Part shown: piece after piece, positions 21,173 to 32,000 of the stretch
How the letters are laid out: each line of letters opens with the position of its first letter
Position numbering within the stretch: position 1 is the first letter of the stretch
Source: Termitomyces sp. T153
Taxonomy: Eukaryota > Basidiomycota > Agaricomycetes > Agaricales > Lyophyllaceae
Reading direction: 5' to 3'
NCBI GenBank assembly: GCA_018296165.2
Contig: JACKQL020000161.1
Span: forward strand, 17,615-81,614
DNA: 64,000 bases
Made by a program: the position numbers and the translations under genes
Notes under the pieces: model-generated
The model's input: only the letters and a program-made list of their open reading frames with translations
What the model was told of the DNA's origin: nothing
The model's database searches: none

Positions 21173-22177
21173 TGTAAGGGGACAAACATTCTGTGGATAG
21201 ACCCAACAGAAGGCAAGTAGACACAAGCAACAAGCAAGTGTAAGGGTGACCTCTGGAGGTTGTGACTCAATCACACAACTGGCAGAGAGAGATCCAAAGT
21301 CTATTCAGTATCTACAAGAAGTTCTAGACTTCTAGCTACTCACCTGGTAGAGGGAGATCCAAAGTGAGCAAGTCTAAGGATTCCCAATGCCAATGTTCAG
21401 AAAATTTACTCTAGAGCTTCTGGAAAAAACACCCAACAACAACCAAATCCAGAGTCTAATGAAAAAGCAGAAATCCATCATAAATGGCCTTGATCTCTGG
21501 ACTCCCAGCATGTGACTGCATATAAATATCAACAAAAGATAGTGGGAGGCCTACAATGAATGGTAGGCCTGGAATGCAGGAAACAATCTAGGGGTCTGGT
21601 GAGAGGCCATGTGGGAGTGGAAACACTTGTCAGAATTACAGACAGAGAACAAGTGCAGCCTGAAAGCTAGAGCTGGGACCAGCAGATAGGGAAAGCAAAG
21701 GAGAACAAAGAAAAGCCATAAGGAGAGAGAACAGGACATAGGGGGAATGGGACATTCCCTGACAGTAAGAGTCAAAGGAGCACAAGATGGCTAAGAGTCA
21801 GGCAAGGAGCAAGGATAGCAAGCCAAACACAACAACAATGCTGGAGTTCTTACAGTTGGACCAATGGATAGACCTGGTGAACACTGCTATTGTTTGGTCT
21901 GAGGATATTCTATCCTGCAGACCATCCTATATACTACATTGCTAGTAATGATGACTAACATTATACCTATTCATCAGTCTGCAGTATGTAATGGAGAACA
22001 ACTAATAGTAATCAATACCAAGTAATGTCTGAGCATGTGATTTATGGAAGGCAACTAATGAGGACAGAAGAGTGCAGGGCATAACAGGTGGTCTGTCAGA
22101 TGAGCTAGAATGGTGGATCATCCTTGGACTAAGCCTGGAATAGAATCAAACAGTCCTAAAGGGACCATCCCCTTACA
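21173..22177. mobile_element. Small TG...CA element inserted in copia RT (solo LTR or MITE-like)
   Basis: The copia frame breaks at 21172 and resumes at 22178. The inserted block begins TGTAAGGGGA and ends TCCCCTTACA, a perfect 10-bp terminal inverted repeat, and is flanked by CTGAT (21168-21172) and CTCAT (22178-22182), a 5-bp target duplication with one mismatch. Removing the nested gypsy LTR and its target duplication leaves about 474 bp. TG...CA ends plus a 5-bp duplication suit a solo LTR; the 10-bp inverted end would also fit a small inverted-repeat element. No coding sequence was seen. Confidence 0.7.
21239..21764 (-). repeat. Gypsy solo LTR (family-1 type), nested
   Basis: On the minus strand it starts TGTCAGGGAATG and ends CCCTTACA, matching the LTR at 17102-17474. 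Flanking 5-mers are GCAAG (21234-21238) and GTAAG (21765-21769), a target duplication differing by one C/T change. It represents an element that recombined down to one LTR inside the 21173-22177 element. Confidence 0.85.
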
Positions 22178-22800
22178 CTCATGTGGGCACAGGTTAGTAC
22201 AAGACTGGATCTATCTTTTGCTGTGGGTGTACTTGCTCATTTCCAATCTAATCCAGAACCAGCTCATTGGAATGCCCTCTTCCATGTTCTCAGCTATATT
22301 AAGAGGACACTCAATTACCACATCACTTATTCATGGGATCCAGAGAACTCACTCAAACCCATCAGATACAATCAATGCAGATTATGGGGGAGACCTAGAC
22401 ACCAGGAGGTTGACTAGAGGCTATGTATTCATGATGTCTGGGGGAGCTGTATCTTGGAGCTCCAAGAGACAGCACACAGTTGCACTCTCCACCACAGAGG
22501 CAGACTATATGGCACTTACACAAGGTGCACAACAGGGTCTCTAGATGTATAATTTCCTGACTGAAATCAGTCTTGGACAATCTCTCCCAGTTTATCTCAA
22601 TGCTGACAATCATTCTTCCATTGCACCAGCCAAATTGACAAAGGGAGATGCATGGGCAAAGAACATCAACATTAGACAACACTACATCTGTGGGCTAGTC
22701 ACAGAGGGTGACAACAAGATCTTACCTGTGGCATCAACTGAAAACCTCACCAATATCTTCACCAAATTGCTTGGCCAAAGCACACATGAGTATCTGATAT
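22178..22800 (+). pseudogene. Copia RT end and RNase H remnant
   Basis: After the insertion the frame resumes with [21 protein letters not shown] and [17 protein letters not shown] (end of RT), then the RNase H domain: [55 protein letters not shown], a KNINIRQHYI segment and LTNIFTKLL. A stop near 22543 and frame changes interrupt it. The coding sequence ends in the HEYL motif at 22790-22800, directly at a gypsy LTR. Confidence 0.8.
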
Positions 22801-23050
22801 TGTCAGAGGACTTCCATTTCCAACCTCTGCCACTTGTTCCAGCATCTCCACAGCTTGTTTGATGTCTCTGGGGCTAGTTCCAGAACTCTGGAGATCTCCA
22901 GAGAACTGTGGAACATTCCATATTACCTCACTGATCATTGTCTTAGAGTAAGAACTAGCTCAGGCTTTCTGTACAGTAGTTCCCATGCCTCTGCCACCCA
23001 CTGATGTGCTGCACTGAGCAGCAGGGATCCTTAGACTTGTTCTCTTCAGA
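22801..23050 (+). repeat. LTR of element D, left copy (truncated)
   Basis: It begins TGTCAGAGGACTTCCATTTCC, and about 160 bp align with the right copy at 25440. It continues with a CTTAGACTTGTTCTCTTC segment also found in family-1 LTRs. It ends at about 23050, where homology to the NTPase gene begins. Confidence 0.75.
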
Positions 23051-23415
23051 TGCTCGTCCCCACAAGTCCTGTATGCAACACTGTACAGCAAATCCTGCAG
23101 CCAACACCCACTGATGTTAAGGTCATTTCTCATGAACTCCCACAGATAACACAGAGTCAGGCTCTGCACATTCATCCACGTTACAAGATAGCCATCAAGG
23201 GATGTTCGAGTCAGGTGTACAATGTTATTGGTGATGAAGACAAATCTCACTACTCGGATATTTTGGCACACAAGGATATGCTGGCAGAGCATCCATGATC
23301 TGAGGATTGAGTCAAGGCTGTCAGGTGGATGAAGCTGTACTGGGTAGCTCCGTCATTGTATCATTGGGCAAAGATGAATAAAGAGAGTTGTCTTGGTGCC
23401 AAGGTTGTCATTGCC

Positions 23416-23473
<58 letters not shown>

Positions 23474-23622
23474 ATGACAATGATTACTATGAGAACACCA
23501 ATGAAGAGGCCAAGGAGGACCTGGTAGTAGTCAATGAATATTCAGATACAGAAGATGCAGGTGCAGAAGATACAGATGCAGAAGATGTTTCAAATTCACC
23601 ACTTATATCCAAGTTAAATTAG
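23051..23622 (+). pseudogene. Duplicated 3' end of the P-loop NTPase gene (captured fragment)
   Basis: This segment matches the last 166 or so codons of the gene at 57965-61385 (60887-61385). Shared segments include VCNTVQQI, TPTDVKVISHELPQ, ALHIHPRYKIAIKGCSS, VYNVIGDEDKS and EDLVVVNEYSDTEDAG. The frame is broken by stops near 23297 and 23310. In the aligned stretch next to 23070-23130, five of six CpGs of the source copy are TpG or CpA here. An asparagine run is expanded to 19 residues. The downstream 3' sequence (23623-23955) also matches 61386-61745. Confidence 0.9.
23416..23469 (+). repeat. (AAC)18 microsatellite
   Basis: Eighteen AAC triplets encode an asparagine run in the captured fragment. 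The source gene has four AAC triplets plus AAT at the same place (about 61247-61261), so the repeat expanded in the copy or contracted in the source. Confidence 0.95.
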
Positions 23623-23955
23623 TATGTTCTTGAAGGGTGGTGAGTGTGAGTGTGGGGAGCAGAATGGGACCCAGAACAACAGAGAAAGAAGTCTGGGTCA
23701 GGTGGCCAGGAAATGGAGGTTTTGTATTCATCACCTGAATCATAGTAAGCCTCAGCAAGCATACAAATTCCTGAGTCTGGATCAATCACATAAATCTGTG
23801 CAGAAATAGGAACCTATCCTTGTCTTCAGTAGACCGTTGTGCAGGCAGCTGTGAACTGCTAACTATACATGTATGATGTATGTGTACACTACTCTCTTGT
23901 GAACCTTCAGAAGTAACAGGTGCATTGATTATGTCCCTCCGAGTTGTTTCTAAAG

Positions 23956-24691
23956 CATTGCTCATTGTTGTATCTGGGATCACATGGCTTGGGCCCTGTC
24001 CAGATTTGATTCAGAAAATGGGTTGAAGAATGAGGCTCATGCTGCTGATTCTGGTGTTCCTGTTGTGCCAGGTTCAATCGGAGTACTTGCCAGTGCTGTT
24101 AATGCACTGGAAGCAGTGAAACACATTGGTTATCCTGTCATTCCAAAATCAACTGCAGGTGGCAGGGGTATTGATATGGTTGTTTGTGATGGCAAGGTAA
24201 TGCTTTAGAAAGAGTTCTTTGCTACCCAGACTAGAGTGAGGGTACCTTTTTATTGTTCTTTTCCATTTGACATGTGATTGACTGTTTTCCTCGTAGGTTC
24301 TTTTTGGTATAAACAGTCTCTTTATTGAGAAGTACATTTTTGCAGCTTGCAATCTCAAAGTTCAGATTTGACAGCTTTCTTTGGGAGTGAGGCTTGTTGT
24401 TCATCCCCTCTAAGTGGTTGCTAATGGCCTAGGAGAGGCTGTTCATATGTGAGAGCAGGCACAATTCTCTAATCTTCTTTCTCTCTTGCCTGACTCCAAT
24501 TTATTCATGTGAGGTGCTCAGGGACAGTCAAATCTCTAGTCAACCACACAACTGCAGCATTTTATTTCTTAGAGATGAAGACCAGAATTAAAGTCTGTCT
24601 CTATTAGTATCTACCTCAGAAATGCTGACGTTTTCTTGTGTTCATCAGGCCAAGCATACAGTTACAGAAGCCATGCATCTTGGTTTGAACC
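23956..24691 (+). pseudogene. Duplicated biotin-carboxylase fragment (captured)
   Basis: It matches 62027-62772. Readable segments include GLKNEAHAADSGVPVVPGSIGVLAS, a KHIGYPVIPKSTAGG motif (ATP-grasp lid region), SLFIEKYIFAAC and, after an intron-like interval, an AKHTVTEAMHLGLNLV segment. These are landmarks of the biotin-carboxylase ATP-grasp domain. The first about 280 bp of the other copy (61745-62026), including its ATG, are missing. The intron-like interval before the TVTEA segment is kept, so the copy was made from DNA, not spliced RNA. It ends at about 24691, where gypsy integrase sequence begins. Confidence 0.8.
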
Positions 24692-25430
24692 TTGTTCATG
24701 TGTCCACCCAGTTCTTCCCATTCTTCCTTGACACAGAACAGCATCCACATATGGGTTTTAAGACCCAGGCCTGGCCCTTGGAGAATGAGGCAGTAAACAA
24801 ATTTGTGGACCAGATGAGGAGGTTGCAGGAGAAGGCCTGAGCAGTGCTGGCAAAGGCAAAGGATGACATGGTGCAAAACTATAACTGCAGGAGAACTCCA
24901 GAGCACAAATATCAGCCCAGAGATTGAGTCTACCTGGATGCATCCAACATTACAATTACCTGGCCCTCAAAAAAACTGGTGCACTGTCAGTTGGGACCTT
25001 TCACAGTGAAATGATAGGTAGGACCTTTGGCCTATTGACTCTGGCTCTCTGCAGCAAAGCACCAGCTTCATCTGGTGTTCAACGTAGTCAAGCTAACTCT
25101 GGCCCCCAAAGATCCCATTCCAGGGTGTTGTCCATCACCTCTGGTGCTCCCCATGGTAGTCAACAACAATGAGGAATATGAGGTGGAGGAAATCCTGGAT
25201 AGCCATTTATTCTGGAGACAACTACAATACAAGGTGAAGTGGAAAGGCTTCAGGATTGAGGATATCTCCTGGGAGCCATGGGAGAATGTACATGCCCCCA
25301 GACTTGTCAAGGACCACTGAAGACATCTAGAGGCCCCACACACTATACAAGGGATCTACTCTATCTCACCAGCAGACCAAGCAATCAGGGATTTCTTTTA
25401 CTCCATACATTGGGATGCCACATGCTAGAG
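24692..25430 (+). pseudogene. Integrase C-terminus and chromodomain of element D
   Basis: The frame STQFFPFFLDTEQHPHMGF...NEAVNKFVDQMRRLQ (24692-24838) is the integrase C-terminal part seen in copies B, C and M. After stops, the chromodomain follows at 25160-25320: EEYEVEEILDSHLF, LQYKVKWKGFRIEDISWEP, ending at a stop. It leads to a purine tract (AGAGGGGGGGTGA) and the right LTR. Confidence 0.8.
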
Positions 25431-25439
25431 GGGGGGTGA

Positions 25440-25609
25440 TGTCAGAGGACTTCCATTTCTGACCTCTGTAACTGGTTCCAGCACCTCCACAGCTTGTTCA
25501 ATGTCTTTGGGGCTCTTTCTGGAACCCCAGAGATCTCCAGAGAACTGTGGAGTTCTCTATATTATCTCAGCAATGATTGCCCTAGGGTTAGGAGTAGCTC
25601 TGGTGACAA
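25440..25609 (+). repeat. LTR of element D, right copy (truncated)
   Basis: It starts TGTCAGAGGACTTCC after the purine tract and aligns with the left copy for about 160 bp. It is then replaced by minus-strand gypsy sequence that matches 49260-49315 in reverse. Confidence 0.75.
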
Positions 25610-26557
25610 GGTTTGCAGGCCCTAACATATTGTGTGACATCCTTCTTCATTCCTGGCCAGAAGTAAGTTCTGGAAATGAATTAGAGAGTCTTACAAATTC
25701 CTGGATGTCCTGAGAGTTTGTGATTGTGATGCTACTGGAGTATGTTGAGGCAAATGGACTTGTGGTCTGGAGCATAGATTTGTCCAGTTCAGAGTAGAAG
25801 GTGGTGGTCTGAAGATAGTGTGAAGGGGTTGTCAATAGTTGGCTCATTGGCAGAGTTGTTGTGGGGGTTGTGCAGGGTGAAAAAGGAGTCCAGGGGTGAG
25901 TCTCTGATTTGGTGGAGGATCCCTTCTTCATTCATAAGCAGCACAGCATGCAAATGCTCAGAGGGGATTACTACTCAATGGTTGAATGCATTCTGCTTAG
26001 CCTCAAATGACTTTTTTGGCTATACATCAGGCCTCTGAGTGAGGGCATTGGGTTTTGAACCAAGTCACCTGGGGCAATAATGGATGGTAAAGTTGTACTC
26101 TGAGAGGGTTTTGGACCAGTGAGCTTTGCAGTGGCTGAGCTGTTTTGTGGTTGTGAAGTATTGCAGGTTGTTGTGGTTGGAGTAGACTTTGATGTGGTGC
26201 AGAGATCTTTGAGGCCACTGGCAGAAGGCTTCAATAATGGCAAGGAGTTCTTTGTCATAGATGTTGTAGTTGAGCTCCATGGGAATCATCAAGCAGGTGT
26301 GGAAGGTGATGGGGCAGAGATCCTTGCCTCCAGAGTCTGATTGGGAGAGTATTCTGGTGATGGTGTAGTTGGATGTATCACATTTGAGCACAATTGGTAA
26401 GGAGGAGTCAAAATGGCAGAGGATTGGGGCAGAGGTGAAGGCTTTCTTGAGGAGGAGGAGTACACTTTGGCACTTGCTGTCCCAGTCCCAAGGAGTGTCC
26501 TTCTGCATGAGTCAATTGAGAGGTTTGGTGATCTCAGAGTAGTTCTTATCTCCCAAT
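25610..26557 (-). pseudogene. RNase H and integrase N-terminus of a J-family gypsy element (fragment E)
   Basis: Reading on the minus strand from 26557, the frame shows the end of the RT connection (NYSEITKPLN), then RNase H at 26508-26065: WDSKCQSVLLLLKKAFTSAPIL, VLKCDTSNYTITRILSQ and ELLAIIEAFCQW, with YSNHNNLQYF (catalytic aspartate of the last strand altered). The integrase zinc-binding region follows toward 25610. It aligns with the plus-strand copy L at 48425-49315. Both ends are abrupt junctions; the piece is an internal fragment with no LTR. Confidence 0.8.
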
Positions 26558-27242
26558 CACTCCAAGTGCTGCTCAAATGCCTAACTCTTACCTCTGCACC
26601 TCCTCCCACTGCAGAACCAGCCCTGACTGCATCTGCACCCATCTCTGTGGCTCTGGTGACTCTACAGCCATGGATACTGTGCCTCATGCTACCAGATGCA
26701 TACAATGGTTCCCACTCTGGCAGGAATGTTTCCTCCAATCCTGCTTCACCTACATCCACCTTAGTAGGGATGCCTTCAACTCTGACACATTGAAAATAGC
26801 CTGAGTACTGTCATACATGAAGACTGGATGTGCCTCCACCTATGCATTACAAGTTCTCCATTGCCTCAGAGGTATTGGAAGTTTCCTGGACTGGGCCACC
26901 TTTGAGAAGGACTTGCATGTGGAGTTCTTCCTGTTAGACCCTGCTAAAACCACTGCCTTGACACTATGCAACAGGGAGCAGTATGGGCAAGGGAAGTGTA
27001 TGCTGGATGAGTACATCAACTTGTTCCAGGCTCTGGTTGAGCAGGCCACCTACCCCAATGGCCTTCAGTTATGCCTCACCTTCTGGATGGCCTGCACCCT
27101 GCACTGGTGGAACACATTGACAATATTGTGGAGGGTTGGCCAGACAATGAAAAGATTGTATCATGGTACTAGGTGGCTGGGGACCAGTGGCAACTCATGG
27201 AGATCTGGAGGGAGCTCCACTGCCCACATTCTGTGATGCACC
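26558..27242 (+). pseudogene. Gag fragment of a family-1 gypsy element (fragment F)
   Basis: A capsid-like Gag domain reads QECFLQSCFTYIHLSRDAFNSDTLKIA, then WATFEKDLHVEFFLLDPAKT, REQYGQGKCMLDEYINLFQALVEQATYPNGLQLCLTFW. It aligns with Gag of element C at 41450-41960. A stop near 26802 splits it. It meets fragment E head to head on the left and the minus-strand protease fragment on the right, so two inversion-type junctions lie within 700 bp. Confidence 0.8.
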
Positions 27243-27854
27243 CTGCTCCGCAACAAGCGCAGAAGGCTGCAAGCTTTCAAACTCAAGCCCAGCATTCTTC
27301 CCTATCCTCAGCGGTATAGGCAGAGCACTTCTGAAGGCACCTGCTCATGATTTACCTTGCCCTTGATCCAGTCTACTTCAGGGTTGTGCTTGCAGAGCCA
27401 TGTGAAACTGGGGATCATGTTCTGCCTACCAAGCTGGTAATAGCAAAAATGGAATGCTCTGCATGATTTTAATCAAGGAGGACAAGGTCAACTACAGAGC
27501 TAATGGTGCCTGCTTTGTTGGGTGTTCCATCAATGTTGAAGACCAAAATGTGCTTGGGAAGGAGCTGCATGATCAGGCCATGGCACCTGACCAACTCTGA
27601 GTCCAAGAACAGTCCTGTTGCTCTGCTATCTAGAAGAGCAGTGACTCCACAGGTTTGCTGGGTGTCCATGGTCTCTATCTCTATGTCAAGATGCAGGGAG
27701 TTGGCAGATGTGCTAGAAGCCATTATATACTATTGGGGCATTTGGCATGTCTAGGCAGGGCAGCACTAGTGGACCCTAGCAGGTGCTGGGGAACTTGGCT
27801 AGGGCTCTGGAGTTGGTATTTGTATGTCTGGAGAGGAATGTTGAGGTTATTCTG
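27243..27854 (-). pseudogene. Protease fragment of family-1 copy K (left of insertion J)
   Basis: On the minus strand the frame at 27723-27469 is a retropepsin-like domain with the active-site loop LLDSRATG; the glycine of DSG is arginine, which should abolish activity. It corresponds to bases 1-620 of the window in reverse. The next upstream part of the same copy (Gag C-terminus) lies at 47193-47715, on the far side of element J, with a matching target duplication. Confidence 0.85.
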
Positions 27855-29013
27855 TGTCATGGCCCACTCCCTGGACCCCCAAACATTGTTCCCAACATGC
27901 TTGCTCCCCCAGAGTTACCCCCAATGTCCCCTCAAACTCCTCCAACCTTTGTTGACCTACAAGGCCTACTCCAGACAACTCCAACACTTCTTTAGCAAAC
28001 CCTGACAGCCCCCTAGTTAACTCTGATGCCTTCTCTGCAGCCATCAATGCTTCTCTTGACTCTCCTGAGCCCCTGGGACCCTCCCCCACCATTCCTGACT
28101 CTGCTGCACATCACCAGCTCATCTCCCTGGTTTGCCTGACCAACTCCAGAGCATCACAATGATCCTGGGATGGCCCATGTCCTCAACTGACCCCATCAGA
28201 ATATCACTGTGGCCTGTCCCTAATCACAACTGACACCCATCAACTCTGTGCAGCTCCATTGAGCCCCAGCACCAGACCCACTGTCCCCCAGAGCTCTCCA
28301 GTAGTCAGTATATAAGTTGTAGAGTAGCACCTCATACTCTAGTCTTGATATTGCTTAACATTACCTATGGTCTGATTGTTTCCATCTTGTGTTTTGTGTT
28401 CTGTATTATGTTTCCCTCTATTCTCAGTCTCCCAGTCTTATCTCAGTCTCCTGGTCTTGCCTTGTCTCTATTTCTGTTATTGTTCTTCTTATTGTTTTGT
28501 ATCTCCACTTGAATCTGTCTTTTTTCTTATCTCCATCTTGTCTCAACTCCATCTTGTCTCATCTGACTCCATTTCCACTATCATGTTCAAGTCATTTCAA
28601 CCTTAACACCTTTATAAACTCTGTGCTTACAATTACAAACCTCAAACATTCTTTTAACCAACTCCAGACCTTGCTATGTGCTCAGCCCCAAAACCCATCA
28701 ACTTCCATTGATCCCCTATCAAGCTCCAGCTCCACTCCCATCACTTATGTAGCCTCTGCTTACTCTGCACCTTCAATACATGCCTCCAGACTTGTACCTG
28801 ATCCCCCATCAAGTCCAACCCTTTCCCCACAACTTGTCTTAGACTCCACTGAACCACTCCAGACTTGTTCCGATCACTCCCCCTCACTTATCCCCACAAG
28901 TCCCCAACATCTAGACCCTCTCCAAATGCCTAGTTATCAGTGCAGGATATCATGTCTGCCTAGTAAGGATTTTTCCAGTGTAGCTGAGCCCCTGTGGTCA
29001 GCAGAACCTGACA
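27855..29013 (+). repeat. 5' LTR of element J
   Basis: 1159 bp, starting TGTCATGGCCCACTCC and ending GCAGAACCTGACA. A TATA-like motif (GTATATAAG, about 28308) precedes a likely start region with AGTAGCACCTCATACTCTAG. Homologous LTRs lie at 46040-47187, 52870-53923 and, reversed, 33433-34559 and 37965-39109. A 257-codon open frame (28389-29162) crossing its end has no domain and is probably fortuitous. Confidence 0.9.
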
Positions 29014-32000
29014 TAATATCAAGACTCCCCCTTACCCTGTTTGTGATGTCTGCAACTGACTCTGCACACACTCCTATTGGAACTCTTGATGTCTATGGTT
29101 GGCCCATGCCTGAGATCTACTATGATCTGTTTGGCCTTGCTCAGTTTGCCAAGGCACATTGAATCACAGATCCAATGCCAAATGTCCTCTCTACTCCAGT
29201 CACTCTTCCACACAACAGCTCTCTCCATAGACACCATCCCTGCTCAACCCCAATCCAATTATTCCTGTACTACCCTCATCCACACCTCCCACACCTCCTC
29301 TGCCAGCTCCTCCTCCTATTAAAGGTCAACTGCAACTTCTCCAGCCTGGTACCCAACCAACCCCAGCAATAAATCAATCTATTGCTTGACAACTCCTCTG
29401 GCACCTCATCCACACCATCTCCCCAACAATAATGCAACCCCACCAGAGACAATCACTGGTGGCATAGAAACAAGTCACTACCCCACTGACAAACAACAAC
29501 AAGACCTTTGACCCCAACCCCCTAATTCCCCCACATCCAAACCCACTGGCCCTAACCACAGCTCTGTCAAAATCTGCGCATCACTAATATCTGACACAAC
29601 AATTCTCTGATAGCACCCCCTTGCCCACATTAAAGGAGCAAACCTCTGCTGCTTTGCTAGTAAACCCTCCAACTTCCACACCACACTCTCACTCAACTCT
29701 GAGGATGTCAACCCTCCAAAGCAAGCCCTGCCATCATTGGAAGACCAGTGCTCTGCCCCCAACTCCAGAACCAACCTCTGGAACCAGCTAGGACCCCTTG
29801 GATTAATCTGCCACTGACCCTGCCCAACATTTGACCAGACAAACTCCACAACAAAGTCTCTAAGCATGTATACAACCCCCTCTACCCCTCCCTCCAGTCC
29901 CCTAGGGCCCCAATCCCTCCAACCCAACTCCAGCAACTCCAGAGCAAGACAAAGGAATTCCCAAGCCTCAAGGTGGTCAAGAAAGGAAGGAAAACACACC
30001 TCTGCCCCAACCTCCTTGAAGCACACCCCAAAGGTGCCCCCAACAAATCCAGAAGTCAATGTGAGAACCACAGCACCCTGGCCCACAAATGCTGGACAAC
30101 TCTCAACTCCTCTGCCATTACTTCAACACCCCCTCCCAATCAATCCAGAGCCCCTGGCATCAAAATGCTCAATGCCACCTTTCTCTGCATGCACTTCACA
30201 AGATGGGACCTCCATCCCTCAACTAACAAATTAAGCCACTTCTAACAAGAGAACAGCTCAGCACAGAAGTCACCCTGCCAGAACAGACTATGGAAAAAAG
30301 AGAATTCTATATGAAGTAGTTCCCCTGGAGTATCATGAGCTCACTGACATGTTCTCTGAAGGAAGCAAAGAACCCCTCAAACCCCCACTCCAGGCCACTC
30401 CAAACCCCTCTATACACCTCTGAATCCTGGCAACACAGCTCTGGAGCCCGTGTTTTGGCTCTGACATCTGTCTAGGGAGCCTCCAACACCAACCCATCAA
30501 TGCTGCACACATTCCACAAGCTCCAAACCTGACTACCAACCTTGAACCCCTCCACTCTTGCCAGAAAAAACATCTATAAACAAGGACCACACTGCCAGAG
30601 TAACAGAGGGACAAATCACATTTAAAGTAGTTTCTTTGAAGTGTCATAAGTTTGCTGATGTATTCTTCAAGAAAAGAGTAATATCTGCCACCACCCACCT
30701 CCAAATTGACATTGAAATGCCACTGCCATTTCCACCCACTAACAAGTAAGGACATCATGTGCCCCAACCTCTGCCACCAGAGTTACAACCCCTGCTGGCA
30801 TCCTCCCCCACCTCACTGAGAAAATTGATTACTCAGTAAAAGAACAAACTCCAAACACTCAAAGCAGTCCCCCCCCAAGCTCAGCAAAGTGCCATGTGAT
30901 CCAACAATATTCACAGAAGATTTGACCCAGCTGCCAAGAAAAATCAATGGCTCCTCTGACTCCACCCCAACAATCAAGGAATTAACAATGCCCTCTAAAA
31001 GAAGCAGTACCCCCTTCCCCTGAGCAGAAATCTTGTTGATTGCCCCCACAGTGCCAAGGCCTACCCCTCACTCCTTCTATAGTGACCTCCAGACCACTCC
31101 AGAACATGAATGGAAGATTGCCCCCACACCTACTATGGCCCTCTTTGAGTCCCAATAATGCACATGCATGACCAACATCCCTGCCACCCCTCAGCATTGT
31201 GGACAACCACTTCTTCAACACAAACAACATTTTTGCAAATTGAAACAGCAGTCTAACACATCCAAGAACTTTTGGGGAACAACTAGCAATGCACCCACTG
31301 CATACCAGCATGACTCCAGGGACCACTACCATTTATCCAACAACTCTGCCACTCTCTGCTCACAGACCCAAGAGCCTCTCCAAAAAACAATCTCAGCCCC
31401 TGCAGCCCCATGATTGACTCAAGGAGCCCAGGCACTCCACCAGGCAACCAGTGGATGCCTAAAGAAACCCTTTGGAGCTAAACAGTATAAACTCTGCCAC
31501 TCAATGGTAATCTCCATTAAACATTTGCCTGTCATGCTGACTTGAATAAGGAGGTAAACTCACTCTGGACCCCCCTCCTTAGCATGACCCCCACCATGAG
31601 CCTGCCAACATGCCAAACCCCCAATCCACCCTTTACACCACCTCCAGACCTTTGGTTCTTGTACTAAGAAGAATGGACCAATAAAACACCAGCCCCAGAC
31701 CCCTTCTCCCACTTAGCACCATCTCCAAAGACAACTCCATCAACAAGCCATCCACTGACCAGCCCCCATGCTAACTCAAGACCATTGACTCCTACTCCAG
31801 ACTCCAGAAGAAGACATAGCCCACCAAGCTCACTCCTGCCCACATTCCACAAACCCCAAAAGAACTCTGCCAACAAGCCTGCACTCCACCAACCCTCACA
31901 CTGCCTCCAGTCTGTTGGCTCCACTCCGGGAAGGGACAAAACTGCTGCTGGACCTCCAATACAATGGTGGACCCCCCAATACAACCCTTGACACAACTCT

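Larger units (their letters stand above)
18640..22800 (+). mobile_element. Decayed Ty1/copia retrotransposon, truncated and multiply interrupted
   Basis: The order Gag, integrase, RT, RNase H on the plus strand is diagnostic of Ty1/copia, because integrase lies before RT. The 3' end is cut at 22800, where a gypsy LTR begins inside the tail of RNase H. RT is split by 21173-22177. No LTR of this element was identified. Stops and frame changes occur in every domain. Confidence 0.85.
22801..25609 (+). mobile_element. Gypsy LTR pair enclosing captured host sequence (element D)
   Basis: Two LTR copies starting TGTCAGAGGACTTCC (22801 and 25440) are in direct orientation. Between them lie 1.64 kb homologous to the host interval 60887-62772, then the integrase C-terminus, chromodomain and purine tract of a family-1-like gypsy element. 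The normal gag-pol 5' part is absent. The second LTR is cut at about 25609 by a minus-strand gypsy fragment, so no terminal duplication can be tested. Whether this is one element that captured host DNA or a recombination mosaic cannot be settled from sequence alone. Confidence 0.6.

Noticed and set aside
23416..23469. Possible CRISPR-like or regulatory array
   Set aside because: It is a simple AAC triplet run without spacers, lying in a coding-derived copy.
26289..26759. 156-codon minus-strand open frame
   Set aside because: It overlaps the E/F junction and combines an off-frame of RNase H with antisense Gag; it carries no motif of its own.
28389..29162. 257-codon plus-strand open frame
   Set aside because: It crosses the J LTR into the leader, is not conserved as a frame in the other LTR copies and has no domain. 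It reflects the C/T-rich, stop-poor LTR composition.
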